Below, one piece after another: positions 1 to 7,714 of a stretch of DNA of 15,957 nt (its first letter is position 1; each line of letters opens with the position of its first letter). Position numbers and translations under genes: made by a program. A model generated the notes under the pieces. That model was not told the DNA's origin, did no database searches, and saw nothing but the letters and a program-made list of their open reading frames with translations. Source of the DNA: an uncultured bacterium (GTDB taxonomy: Bacteria > Patescibacteriota > Minisyncoccia > Phycocordibacterales > UBA9973); the NCBI GenBank assembly GCA_903907175.1, contig CAIVNB010000037.1, positions 1-15,957 of the forward strand, in the 5' to 3' direction.

Positions 1-318
1 AGTTGCAGTGTAACTTCCATCTAGTGATCCGTTAGTACATGTTCTAGTTTGAGCACTACATGCTCCAGCAGGAGCTGCTTCGGAATAAGCTGTGACAGAA
101 GCTCCGTGAGCTACCGTTCCCCAAGAAGTACCTGTACAACTTAGAGGAGCCGCGGAATAGCAAGAAGTATATAAATATGAACCACCTAATGTGCCATTAT
201 CACATGTACGAGTTTCAGATGTACAAGAAGCATTCCAAGCAACTGAAGGTGAAGAGTAAGCAGTTACGCTATTTCCGTGAGCTACTGTTCCCCAAGAAGT
301 ACCTGTACAACTAAGAGG
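1..318 (-). repeat. Tandem 57-residue SWGTVAHG.SVTAY units
   Basis: Two coding units start at 318 and 147 on the minus strand, so the period is 171 bp; the second is cut by the window edge. The stretches 106-149 and 277-320 differ at only 2 of 44 bases, so the duplication is recent or kept homogeneous. Both units share the pattern PLSCTGTSWGTVAHG, SVTAY, then a TRTC..G.L.GSY motif. I recall this pattern as common in surface proteins of Parcubacteria-like genomes. More copies may follow beyond the left edge. Confidence 0.8.
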
Positions 319-2811
319 AGATCCAACTGTAAAATACGCATAACTCCAGCCACTATTTATCCAACCGTTAACAGAAGAGTAGCAAAGCGCTTGCACACTA
401 TTGCTCCCTATTGAAGATAATCCTGGAGTAGTAAATGTCGTATTTGTATACCACCCCTCTGTCCAGGCACTACCATTTAAATAAAGAACAACATAATCTC
501 CTCCTGAGCAACGATAAGTTACATTAGTCGTAGATCTATAGGCAGCTGGGTTTGGTGAAACAGAAAGAGTATTAATTACAGGAGGGCATGCTTGAGTATT
601 ACAAGCTTGAGTAGAAGCTACTTGTCCTTGAGTCACTGGACATGTACCACCATTCGCAGCTGCTGTAACTATATTGTAATAAGTTGATTGAGTACCACCA
701 CCACAAGATGCGGAACAAGATCCCCAACCAGTGGTATTGTAAGTACAATTTACAGGACATGCTTGAGTGTTACAGTTTTGAGTTCCAGCTACTTGTCCTT
801 CGTAAACTGGACAACTTCCTCCATTTTGAGCTGGTGATGTAATTGTATAATAGTACGATTGAGTACCACCACCACAAGATGCGGAACAAGATCCCCAGCC
901 AGTGGTTGTGTAAGAACAATTTACGGGTGGTGGAGCACTAACTGTAAAATATGAATATGACCAACCACTACCTACCCAAGCAGAATTGTAGCAATATACC
1001 ATTGCATAGTGACTTCCTGGAGTATAAAGAGCAGGAGTAGTAGATGTTCTAGAACCAAAATAACCAGTATCTTGCCAAGCCCAAGAATCATCCATAATTA
1101 CGTGACAATAATATCCATTATTAGAAGTGAATGAAATATTTGTAGAAGATCCATATGGAACTGGATTTGGTGAGACAGAAATAGATGTAACAACCGCAGG
1201 GCAGGCTTGAGTATTACAAGCTTGAGATGAAGCATATTGTCCTTCGGTTACAGGGCACGTTCCTCTATATTGAGCTGCTGCTGTTATATGGTAAGTGTTT
1301 GACTGAGTCCCGCCACCACATGATGCGGAACAAGATCCCCAGCCAGTGGTTGTGTAAGAACAATCCACAGGAAGAGCCACAGCATCTTCTTCAACAATGA
1401 GTCTATAAGAACCCGAATAAGACCATCCATTTTGTTGGTCTTGGGCAACATAATAGACATTATAAGTACCAACCGAATTTGGAGTAAAAACTATATCTTT
1501 TATACTTGCATTAGAAACCGTCGGATTATATTGAATATAGGGCCATCCCATGCTTGTTGTCCCTCCATTTTGCCCATCACCAGCATTCCAGTTATACGAA
1601 CCATCAGGATTTTGCCAATTAAAACCTATATAATCCATATCTCCACCACTATCAGAAGCACTTCCACTATATGTAACACTATTACCTAAATTTATAGTGG
1701 TTCCATCTTTGGAACTAAAAGAAACGACTGGTGGATGAGGAGGCGCTTCTTCTATTATAGAAAAAGTTCCATTGGAATTAAAAGTATGAATTGTATTACT
1801 TCCCAAGGTAGTTATAGAACCGCCAGTTGCTGTTAAATTTCCAGTTGGATAACTAATTAGAACTTTTCCTGAGCCCCCATTGCCACCACTACTATATACA
1901 GAATTTGCTCTATTAAATCCACCACCACCACCACCACTTCCAGTACCCCCGGTACCATTTCCAGCAGTGACACCTGTTCCAGCATTAGCATCTGAATTTG
2001 CCCCAGATCCTCCTCCACCATCACCACCACTTCCAGGTGTTCCGTACGAAGTAATTCCACCACCACCACCACCAGCATATAAAACTGCTTTACCGGTTAT
2101 ACTATTTGACACGCCACTTCCACCAGTACCTCCTCTTGTAGTTGTTCCATTTTCTCCAACTCCGCCAGCTCCACCCCCTCCACCATTTCCATATTCTTTA
2201 CCAGTATATCCAAGTCCTCCAGCACTACCTTGACTACCACTAGCTGCAGTGGTCCATCCTCCGCCACCAGAACCCCCAGACAATCCAGCTGTTGCATTCT
2301 TGCCACCACCACCTCCACCAACAGCAACAAAAGTACCAAAACTAGAATCTCCTCCATTTGAACCATTTACACCTTGAGCTCCTCCAGCACCACCACCACC
2401 AACAACCACATTATAAGAACCAGAAACTCCAAGATTTGTTTGGTATACCAAACCACCACCACCACCTCCGCCTCCTATTCCACCTCCGCCACCGCCACCG
2501 CCACCAATAACTAAAAGATCTATTCTATAAATTTGACCTGCTGCTAAAGCTTTATTGTAAAAAAACCTACCTACATAATTTACAAAATTATTTTTTAAAT
2601 TTTTTAATGTTGTATCTTTATTTACAACAAAAGATGTTGTTTGAGCTTTTTGAGAAAGCAATAAATTTTGAGAATCATTTTTATTTAAATTATCATCTCC
2701 ATAAGATAGGGCAATTTTTGAATTCAAAAAAATATTAGCCGATAAAAAAAATGAAACGAAAACAAACACACTGAGAGTAGAAACTAAAAATATTTTTTTA
2801 TAGAGCTTCAT
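1..2811 (-). CDS. Giant secreted/surface glycine-rich protein with TSP1-like and Ig-like repeats (C-terminus beyond window)
   Basis: An open frame runs without a stop from the ATG at 2811 to the left edge: 937 codons, C-terminus missing. Residues about 1-36 form a basic, strongly hydrophobic signal or anchor segment. Residues about 104-315 are a glycine-rich domain with long Gly runs, of the kind found in CPR and phage surface proteins. A Pro-rich linker and an Ig/PKD-like domain follow (about 353-475). Three thrombospondin-type-1-like repeats start near residues 484, 632 and 689, each with GWGSCSASCGGGTQ and CNTQACP. Two Ig-like units (about 538-631 and 745-831) begin S[IV]SVSPNP or LSVSPNP and end in YFTV. 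Two 57-residue units from residue 832 carry CTGTSWGTVAHG.SVTAY. The even Cys pattern suggests disulfides outside the cytoplasm. An adhesive or surface role is inferred. No Shine-Dalgarno is visible; TACAAT (minus strand, 2829-2834) is a possible -10. The proline-rich frame on the plus strand here is antisense to the Gly codons. Confidence 0.85.
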   Translation of the reverse strand, partial: MKLYKKIFLVSTLSVFVFVSFFLSANIFLNSKIALSYGDDNLNKNDSQNLLLSQKAQTTSFVVNKDTTLKNLKNNFVNYVGRFFYNKALAAGQIYRIDLLVIGGGGGGGGGIGGGGGGGGLVYQTNLGVSGSYNVVVGGGGAGGAQGVNGSNGGDSSFGTFVAVGGGGGGKNATAGLSGGSGGGGWTTAASGSQGSAGGLGYTGKEYGNGGGGGAGGVGENGTTTRGGTGGSGVSNSITGKAVLYAGGGGGGITSYGTPGSGGDGGGGSGANSDANAGTGVTAGNGTGGTGSGGGGGGFNRANSVYSSGGNGGSGKVLISYPTGNLTATGGSITTLGSNTIHTFNSNGTFSIIEEAPPHPPVVSFSSKDGTTINLGNSVTYSGSASDSGGDMDYIGFNWQNPDGSYNWNAGDGQNGGTTSMGWPYIQYNPTVSNASIKDIVFTPNSVGTYNVYYVAQDQQNGWSYSGSYRLIVEEDAVALPVDCSYTTTGWGSCSASCGGGTQSNTYHITAAAQYRGTCPVTEGQYASSQACNTQACPAVVTSISVSPNPVPYGSSTNISFTSNNGYYCHVIMDDSWAWQDTGYFGSRTSTTPALYTPGSHYAMVYCYNSAWVGSGWSYSYFTVSAPPPVNCSYTTTGWGSCSASCGGGTQSYYYTITSPAQNGGSCPVYEGQVAGTQNCNTQACPVNCTYNTTGWGSCSASCGGGTQSTYYNIVTAAANGGTCPVTQGQVASTQACNTQACPPVINTLSVSPNPAAYRSTTNVTYRCSGGDYVVLYLNGSAWTEGWYTNTTFTTPGLSSIGSNSVQALCYSSVNGWINSGWSYAYFTVGSPLSCTGTSWGTVAHGNSVTAYSSPSVAWNASCTSETRTCDNGTLGGSYLYTSCYSAAPLSCTGTSWGTVAHGASVTAYSEAAPAGACSAQTRTCTNGSLDGSYTAT
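583..1362 (-). repeat. Three TSP1-like coding repeats
   Basis: Three units of about 55 codons lie at 1362-1198, 918-754 and 747-583 on the minus strand. Units 2 and 3 are nearly adjacent; unit 1 is separated from them by an Ig-like unit. They are alike at DNA level: GATGCGGAACAAGATCCCCA recurs in all three (plus-strand reading), which suggests recent duplication or gene conversion. Each codes for C.Y.TTGWGSCSASCGGGTQ, then A...G.CPV..GQ.A..Q.CNTQACP, giving six Cys. The usual third TSP1 Cys is absent and an extra Cys precedes the Trp. Confidence 0.85.
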
Positions 2812-3250
2812 AATTGAGAAATGTAACTATTGTAAACAAATTTATTTCAAAAATTTTTACAAAAAAGCATTATCATTTTTAATAAAAGAAAATTGAGAAT
2901 TTATATTTTTTTTTATTTCTTGAAAAGATCTCTTCATTGAATTTTCATTAAATATTTTTACTAGATTTTTGTGACTCATCATTAACTTGTCTAAATTATA
3001 TCACCAAACAATTCCACCTGTTAATATTTTTGCCTAAAATATGTTGATAACTCAGGGTTTAATAAAAAAGCCAAAATTTTAACAAAAAAATTTTCTATCA
3101 AATTTATAAAAAAAATTATGAAAAAAATAACAAAATAAATTCTAAAATTACAAATTTCCGGATTATATTTTGATTAAAAAAAATAAAAAAATTACGATTT
3201 CTAAAAAATAAGTAACGTCTGGGTGTTTCCCAAGTTTATTGTTAAAAACC

Positions 3251-3300
3251 TACTAAACATTACTAAAATAGTATTTCCATTAGTAATGTTTAGTAATGTT
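3251..3300. repeat. 16-bp perfect inverted repeat with tandem 10-bp repeat
   Basis: TACTAAACATTACTAA (3251-3266) is the exact reverse complement of TTAGTAATGTTTAGTA (3280-3295), with a 13-base loop. The right arm overlaps two adjacent copies of TAGTAATGTT (3281-3290, 3291-3300), so the left arm can pair with either register. No T-run follows, so it is not a standard terminator. It could be an operator, an RNA switch with two pairings, or a remnant of a small mobile repeat. Confidence 0.75.
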
Positions 3301-3404
3301 TAGGATTCTTACAAAGAGATATCTTGGGCTTACAAAAAAGAACGCTCAGCTGTTTCGACTCACCTTCCGCAAGAATATAACCCCAAAATCTCATATTAAA
3401 AAAT

Positions 3405-3433
3405 TTGCATATTTCTGAGTCTAGTGATATATT
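3405..3433 (+). promoter_or_regulatory. Candidate nusA promoter with extended -10
   Basis: TTGCAT (3405-3410) is followed after 17 bases by TATATT (3428-3433). TG at 3425-3426 makes TGaTATATT, an extended -10. Transcription would start near 3440 and place the hairpin at 3445-3464 at the extreme 5' end of the nusA mRNA. The -35 match is weak (3 of 6). Confidence 0.4.
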
Positions 3434-3444
3434 TGATTCATATT

Positions 3445-3469
3445 AGTCCTGTCGCAACAGGGCTTTTTT
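3445..3469 (+). terminator. Terminator-like hairpin in the nusA leader
   Basis: AGTCCTGT (3445-3452) pairs with ACAGGGCT (3457-3464), including one G-T wobble, around the tetraloop CGCA. A run of six T follows (3464-3469). This is an intrinsic-terminator shape on the plus strand, 23 bases before the nusA ATG. It either ends an unrecognised upstream transcript or acts as an attenuator or 5' stabiliser of the nusA mRNA. Confidence 0.6.
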
Positions 3470-3492
3470 AGAAAAAATTTAATAAACATTAT

Positions 3493-4782
3493 ATGTTAGA
3501 TATAAAAACATTCAAGTCAGCATTAGAGCAGTTAGAAGAGGAAAAAAAGATACCAAAAGAGAAAATATTGGACGCGATAGAGCAAGCGATGGCTGCCGCT
3601 TATAAAAAAGATTACGGGAAAAAAGGACAAATCATTCGTGCAAAGTTTGATCTAGAAACTGGACAAACAGATTTTTTTCAAATAAAAATTGTAGTGGATG
3701 AATCAATTGTAAAAAAAGAAGAAGACACTGAAGAAGAAAATATTCATCATCATGAAAATTTAAAAACAAATACGAAAGAATATTCTCTTAAAAAAGAAGG
3801 TGATGAACGCGTGCATTTTAATCCTGAACATCACATCATGATAGATGATGCAAAAAAAATAAAAAAAGGAATTGAACTTAATGATGAAATTATTTTTCCA
3901 CTCGAAGCAAAAGATGATTATGGACGCATCGCAGCACAAACAGCAAAACAAGTTATTGTGCAGAGAATTCGTGAAGCAGAACGTACATCCATCATCGATG
4001 AATACGGAACCAAGGAAGGAGAAATAATCGGAGGCATCGTACAAAAAATAGAAAGAGGAAATGTTTACATTGACTTCAATCGTGCAACAGGAATTCTTCC
4101 AACTGAAGAACAAATCCCCGGAGAATATTTACAGAGAGGTCAGCGCATTCGTGCATACTTGTATTCCGTAGAAGACACACCACGAGGAATTAATTTAAGA
4201 CTTTCTCGCACTCATCCAAAATTTATTGAAAAACTTTTTTCAATTGAAGCTCCAGAAATTCAAAATGGAATTGTTGAAATAAAATCTATTGCTCGTGAAG
4301 CAGGTGCAAGATCAAAAATTGCAGTAAGTTCAAATGATGAACACATTGATCCAGTAGGTTCATGTGTCGGACAAAAAGGTACTCGAGTAAATACAATTAC
4401 CGGCGAACTTGGTGGAGAAAAAATTGACATCATCCCATGGTCAGAAGATCCAAAAGTTTTTGTTTCAAATTCTCTCTCCCCTGCAAAAGTTCTCTCAATT
4501 GAAGTGAACGAAAAAGAACATAAAGCAATCGTAGAAGTTTCTGATGATCAGCTTTCTCTCGCAATAGGAAAAGGTGGACAAAATGTTCGCCTCGCTGCTA
4601 AACTTACTGGATGGAGAATAGACATAAAAGGAAATGGAAAAGAAGTCGCTTCTACTGATGGAGAAAAAGTTGAAATAACTGAAGAAAAAGAAAATACAGA
4701 AGAAAATAAAAAAGCCGAAGGTCCTGAGGTTGCCGAAGGAAAAATAAAAAAACCAAAAACAAAAAAAACCAAAGCCGATTAA
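3493..4782 (+). CDS. nusA: Transcription termination/antitermination protein NusA
   Basis: NusA binds RNA polymerase and nascent RNA to control pausing, intrinsic termination and antitermination. The 429-residue product has the full domain order. The N-terminal RNA-polymerase-binding domain is residues about 1-165, ending with YGRIAAQTAKQVIVQR. The S1 domain is about 176-240, KH1 about 245-315 with IDPVGSCVGQKGTRV and GEKIDIIPW, and KH2 about 320-380 with LAIGKGGQNVRLAAKLTGW. A Lys/Glu-rich tail follows; the acidic AR repeats of enterobacterial NusA are absent. Compared with the Bacillus protein, about 40 charged residues with HHH are inserted at about 71-114 inside the N-terminal domain. There is no Shine-Dalgarno before the ATG. 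rimP and infB, its usual neighbours, are not adjacent: upstream is a long spacer and downstream is hppA. Confidence 0.97.
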   Translation: MLDIKTFKSALEQLEEEKKIPKEKILDAIEQAMAAAYKKDYGKKGQIIRAKFDLETGQTDFFQIKIVVDESIVKKEEDTEEENIHHHENLKTNTKEYSLKKEGDERVHFNPEHHIMIDDAKKIKKGIELNDEIIFPLEAKDDYGRIAAQTAKQVIVQRIREAERTSIIDEYGTKEGEIIGGIVQKIERGNVYIDFNRATGILPTEEQIPGEYLQRGQRIRAYLYSVEDTPRGINLRLSRTHPKFIEKLFSIEAPEIQNGIVEIKSIAREAGARSKIAVSSNDEHIDPVGSCVGQKGTRVNTITGELGGEKIDIIPWSEDPKVFVSNSLSPAKVLSIEVNEKEHKAIVEVSDDQLSLAIGKGGQNVRLAAKLTGWRIDIKGNGKEVASTDGEKVEITEEKENTEENKKAEGPEVAEGKIKKPKTKKTKAD

Positions 4783-4810
4783 AAATATTATAAATTTATT
4801 ATTAACTTAC

Positions 4811-4827
4811 CCACGTCTTAGGCGTGG
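4811..4827 (+). promoter_or_regulatory. Hairpin in the nusA-hppA spacer
   Basis: CCACGTC (4811-4817) pairs with GGCGTGG (4821-4827) around TTA, with one wobble. No T-run follows, so it is probably not a simple terminator. It ends 15 bases before the hppA ATG, so it may affect translation or mRNA stability. TATTAT (4786-4791) just after nusA could be a -10 for a separate hppA transcript. Confidence 0.5.
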
Positions 4828-4842
4828 ATTAAACAAAAGAAC

Positions 4843-6843
4843 ATGAATTCATATTTATTGTTTGCAATCGTTTGTTCCATAATCGCAATTGTTTACGGTT
4901 TACTACTTGCTCGGTCAATATTAAAGAAAAGTGCTGGTAATGAGAAAATGCAAGGCATAGCAAATGCCATCGCCGAAGGCGCAAAAGCATATCTCAATAG
5001 ACAATATAAGACTATAGGTATAATAGCTGCTGTATTGTTTTTTGTACTTTGGTGGGGACTTGGTATTAAATCTGCCGCAGGCTTCATTTTTGGAGCTTTT
5101 CTATCTGCTCTCGCAGGATATATAGGTATGAATGTATCAGTTAGAGCAAATGTACGAACTACTGAAGCAGCACGCGGTGGCTTAAGTGAAGCACTAGGAG
5201 TTGCTTTTAAGGGAGGGGCTGTCACTGGGCTACTAGTCGTTGGGCTTGCTTTACTTGGTGTATCTACACTATATGCACTTACCGGTGATATAAAAGCACT
5301 TATCGGTCTTGGTTTCGGGGCATCATTAATTTCCGTTTTTGCAAGATTGGGTGGAGGAATTTTTACTAAAGCAGCTGACGTCGGTGCCGACCTCGTAGGA
5401 AAAGTAGAAGCAGGAATTCCAGAAGATGATCCAAGAAATCCAGCTGTTATTGCAGATAACGTTGGAGACAATGTCGGAGACTGCGCAGGTATGGCAGCCG
5501 ACCTTTTTGAAACTTATGCTGTTACATCAGTAGCAACAATGCTTTTAGGTTCATTACTATTTGCAGGGTTTGCTGGTGCACTTATGTACCCTCTCGCAAT
5601 CGGTGGTGTAGCAATAATCTGCTCTATAATAGGTACTTGGTTTGTAAAATTAGGAAAAAATAATAATATCATGGGTGCACTATATAAAGGACTCATCACT
5701 TCTGGAATTTTGGCCGCAGTTGCTTTTTATCCAGTTACAAAATTACTTATGGAAGGTAACCCAGGAGGATATTCTGTTATGAGTCTATTCATATGTGCAA
5801 TCACAGGGCTTTTAGTTACTGGTGCACTTGTAATAATCACAGAATACTTTACTTCAACGAAATACAATCCAGTCCAATCAATTGCCGCAGCTTCTGTCTC
5901 AGGACATGGAACGAATGTAATTCAGGGTTTAGCTATTTCAATGAAAGCTACCGCTCTTCCTTTAATTACAATAGTAGTTGGAATTTTAATTACTTATAAT
6001 TTTGGTGGACTATATGGTATCGCTGTTGCTGCAATGGCAATGCTTTCAATGACAGGAATCATCGTAGCAATCGATGCCTATGGACCAATCACAGATAATG
6101 CTGGAGGAATCGCAGAAATGGCAGGACTTCCAGAGGGAGTCAGAAATGTCACAGACCCGCTTGACGCTGTTGGAAATACAACAAAAGCTGTTACTAAAGG
6201 TTACGCCATTGGTTCTGCGGGACTTGCGGCCCTTGTATTATTCTCAGCATATACAGAAGAGATAAAAGCAATAACTCATGAAGTAATGAAATTTGATTTA
6301 AGTGATCCGAGAGTAATCGTAGGATTATTCATTGGAGGATTATTACCATATTATTTCGGAGCACTCTGTATGGAAGCAGTAGGAAAGACCGCAGGAAAAG
6401 TTGTCGATGAAGTACGCCGACAATTTAAAGAAATAAAAGGAATTATGGATGGTACTGGCAAACCAGAATACGGAAAGTGTGTAGACATAGTTACAAAAAG
6501 TGCAATCAAGCAAATGATTGTCCCTGCACTAATCCCAGTTCTAACTCCAATATTAGTTGGATTTATCTTAGGACCAGTTGCATTGGGAGGACTTCTCGTC
6601 GGCTCAATCATCACTGGACTATTCGTAGCAATCTCAATGACTTCCGGGGGAGGTGCTTGGGATAATGCAAAGAAATATATAGAATCTGGAAATTATGGAG
6701 GAAAAGGTGGAGCTGCACACAAAGCAGCTGTCACTGGTGACACTGTCGGAGATCCATACAAAGATACAGCTGGGCCTGCAATTAATCCAATGATTAAGAT
6801 ATTAAATATCGTTGCTTTGCTTATAGTCGCGTTTATCTTGTAA
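4843..6843 (+). CDS. hppA: Membrane-bound H+-translocating pyrophosphatase, K+-independent type
   Basis: This integral membrane enzyme hydrolyses pyrophosphate to phosphate and pumps cations out of the cytoplasm. The 666 residues are mostly hydrophobic helices, with all diagnostic loops present. DVGADLVGKVEAGIPEDDPR starts near residue 179 and is followed by ADNVGDNVGDCAGMAADLFE. DAYGPITDNAGGIAEMAGLP starts at 411. GGGAWDNAKKYIE and TGDTVGDPYKDTAGPAINP lie near the C-terminus. GNTTKAVTKGYAIGSA has Lys448 and Thr451 where K+-dependent members carry Ala, so the family rule predicts a K+-independent proton pump. Length is normal for the family. The gene follows nusA after 60 bp and ends at a strong terminator. 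There is no Shine-Dalgarno. In a small, metabolically limited cell it would recover energy from pyrophosphate released by biosynthesis. Confidence 0.97.
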   Translation: MNSYLLFAIVCSIIAIVYGLLLARSILKKSAGNEKMQGIANAIAEGAKAYLNRQYKTIGIIAAVLFFVLWWGLGIKSAAGFIFGAFLSALAGYIGMNVSVRANVRTTEAARGGLSEALGVAFKGGAVTGLLVVGLALLGVSTLYALTGDIKALIGLGFGASLISVFARLGGGIFTKAADVGADLVGKVEAGIPEDDPRNPAVIADNVGDNVGDCAGMAADLFETYAVTSVATMLLGSLLFAGFAGALMYPLAIGGVAIICSIIGTWFVKLGKNNNIMGALYKGLITSGILAAVAFYPVTKLLMEGNPGGYSVMSLFICAITGLLVTGALVIITEYFTSTKYNPVQSIAAASVSGHGTNVIQGLAISMKATALPLITIVVGILITYNFGGLYGIAVAAMAMLSMTGIIVAIDAYGPITDNAGGIAEMAGLPEGVRNVTDPLDAVGNTTKAVTKGYAIGSAGLAALVLFSAYTEEIKAITHEVMKFDLSDPRVIVGLFIGGLLPYYFGALCMEAVGKTAGKVVDEVRRQFKEIKGIMDGTGKPEYGKCVDIVTKSAIKQMIVPALIPVLTPILVGFILGPVALGGLLVGSIITGLFVAISMTSGGGAWDNAKKYIESGNYGGKGGAAHKAAVTGDTVGDPYKDTAGPAINPMIKILNIVALLIVAFIL

Positions 6844-6864
6844 AATAAGAATAAAAAAGATACC

Positions 6865-6903
6865 AAAAAAATCCCCTTCACTATTAGTGTGGGGATTTTT
6901 TTA
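6865..6903 (+). terminator. Intrinsic terminator after hppA
   Basis: AAAAATCCCC (from 6867) and CAC (6879-6881) pair with GTG (6887-6889) and GGGGATTTTT (6891-6900), with a small internal bulge and the loop TATTA. The T-run continues to 6903. The flanking A and T runs make it potentially bidirectional. Confidence 0.88.
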
Positions 6904-6933
6904 TTGATTTTTCTTTATTAATTTTTTCATTCT

Positions 6934-6942
6934 TGCTATAAT
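6934..6942 (+). promoter_or_regulatory. Extended -10 promoter of the coiled-coil gene
   Basis: TGcTATAAT (6934-6942) is a perfect extended -10. The -35 region is poor (TTTATT at 6914-6919, 17 bases upstream). The start would be near 6949, giving a leader of about 31 bases before the ATG at 6980. It lies just after the hppA terminator, which fits a new transcription unit. Confidence 0.5.
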
Positions 6943-6979
6943 TAAATAGGTCAAAATTAATAAACTAACCAACTAAATT

Positions 6980-7672
6980 ATGAAAAAAATTTTAAACATA
7001 TTATTTATTTGTACACTTGCTATTTTTATCGGAGGATCAGTTGCTTTTGCACAAACAACTAATCCAAATCCTAAAAATACCCCACCTAACTTAACTCCCG
7101 CACAAAAAGAAATGATGAAAACTGCATTAGAAAAAGCAAAAGCAGAAGCAAAACTAATGAAAGAACAAGGCAAGTTTGGGTTTGAACAACAAAGGGAAGT
7201 GGCAAAACAAAAAATAGAAAACCTAAAAGCCCAAATAAAAACTGAAAAGGATGCAACGAAAGCAAAAATCGCAGAAACAAGAATTACCAGCAGAGAACAA
7301 GCTCTGCAAAAATTTGACACAGCAATTGAAAAATTCAATGCCTCAAAAGAAAAAATTAAAGCCAAGATAGAACAACTAAAATCAAACGGGATTACTGGAT
7401 CAACCGCAAACAGCCAAATCATTGTCGCAGATGGAAGAATTATTGAAGCAAGAGCAAAAATCACAGAAATAAACACATTACTCGCAGAATCTATAAATGA
7501 ACTTTCAAAAGAAAATCGAACTAAAATAAAACAACTCAGCCAAGATATTCAAGATCTCGTTAGAAACGCTTACCAAATTTTAGGTGAAGCTACTACGGCC
7601 CTAAGAACAGAAGTCCAAAATAAGCTAAGCACAACAAAAGCTATTCCACCAACAGAAGAAACAAAACAATAA
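6980..7672 (+). CDS. Exported coiled-coil protein of unknown function
   Basis: The 230-residue product begins with a classical signal peptide: MKK, a hydrophobic core at about 4-20, and a likely signal peptidase I site VAFA-QTT after residue 24. A short Pro/Asn-rich stretch follows, then a long charged helical region (about 38-215) rich in Lys, Glu, Ala and Gln that should form coiled coil. It includes REQALQKFDTAIEKFNASKE and an IEARAKITEIN segment. Similar exported helical proteins recur in CPR genomes, but I know no established function. No Cys remains in the mature protein, and no enzymatic motif is visible. It shares an orientation and short spacing (42 bp) with the next small membrane protein and probably forms an operon with it. 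A structural or envelope role is inferred. Confidence 0.85.
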   Translation: MKKILNILFICTLAIFIGGSVAFAQTTNPNPKNTPPNLTPAQKEMMKTALEKAKAEAKLMKEQGKFGFEQQREVAKQKIENLKAQIKTEKDATKAKIAETRITSREQALQKFDTAIEKFNASKEKIKAKIEQLKSNGITGSTANSQIIVADGRIIEARAKITEINTLLAESINELSKENRTKIKQLSQDIQDLVRNAYQILGEATTALRTEVQNKLSTTKAIPPTEETKQ

Positions 7673-7714
7673 TTATTATTAACCTATCTTAAAAAGATAT
7701 AACAAATTAAAATT

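Larger units (their letters stand above)
2812..3492. other. AT-rich 681-bp intergenic region
   Basis: This spacer separates the divergent surface-protein gene and nusA. I see no credible coding region and no tRNA. About 2812-3220 is extremely AT-rich with A and T tracts. From about 3215 to 3400 the composition is more mixed and contains a large inverted repeat (3251-3295), an enclosing short pair CCCAAG (3229-3234) and CTTGGG (3323-3328), and two copies of CTTACAAA. The last 90 bases hold a candidate promoter and a terminator-like hairpin ahead of nusA. Confidence 0.7.

Noticed and set aside
583..1362. Regular repeats that could suggest a CRISPR array
   Set aside because: The repeats are long, imperfect, in frame and translate to TSP1-like domains; there are no uniform spacers or cas genes.
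1880..2233. 117-residue proline-rich frame on the plus strand
   Set aside because: It is the antisense of Gly codons in the glycine-rich domain of the long minus-strand gene.
3041..3052. TTATCAACA on the minus strand, one mismatch from a DnaA box, in an AT-rich spacer
   Set aside because: It is a single imperfect box with no cluster, no dnaA or dnaN nearby; AT-richness alone is not evidence of an origin.
3331..3400. GC-richer patch with TTCGACTC resembling a tRNA T-loop
   Set aside because: No acceptor, D or anticodon stems can be built around it on either strand.
4893..5471. 192-residue minus-strand frame inside hppA
   Set aside because: It overlaps a highly conserved gene and shows no family motif, so it is a shadow frame.
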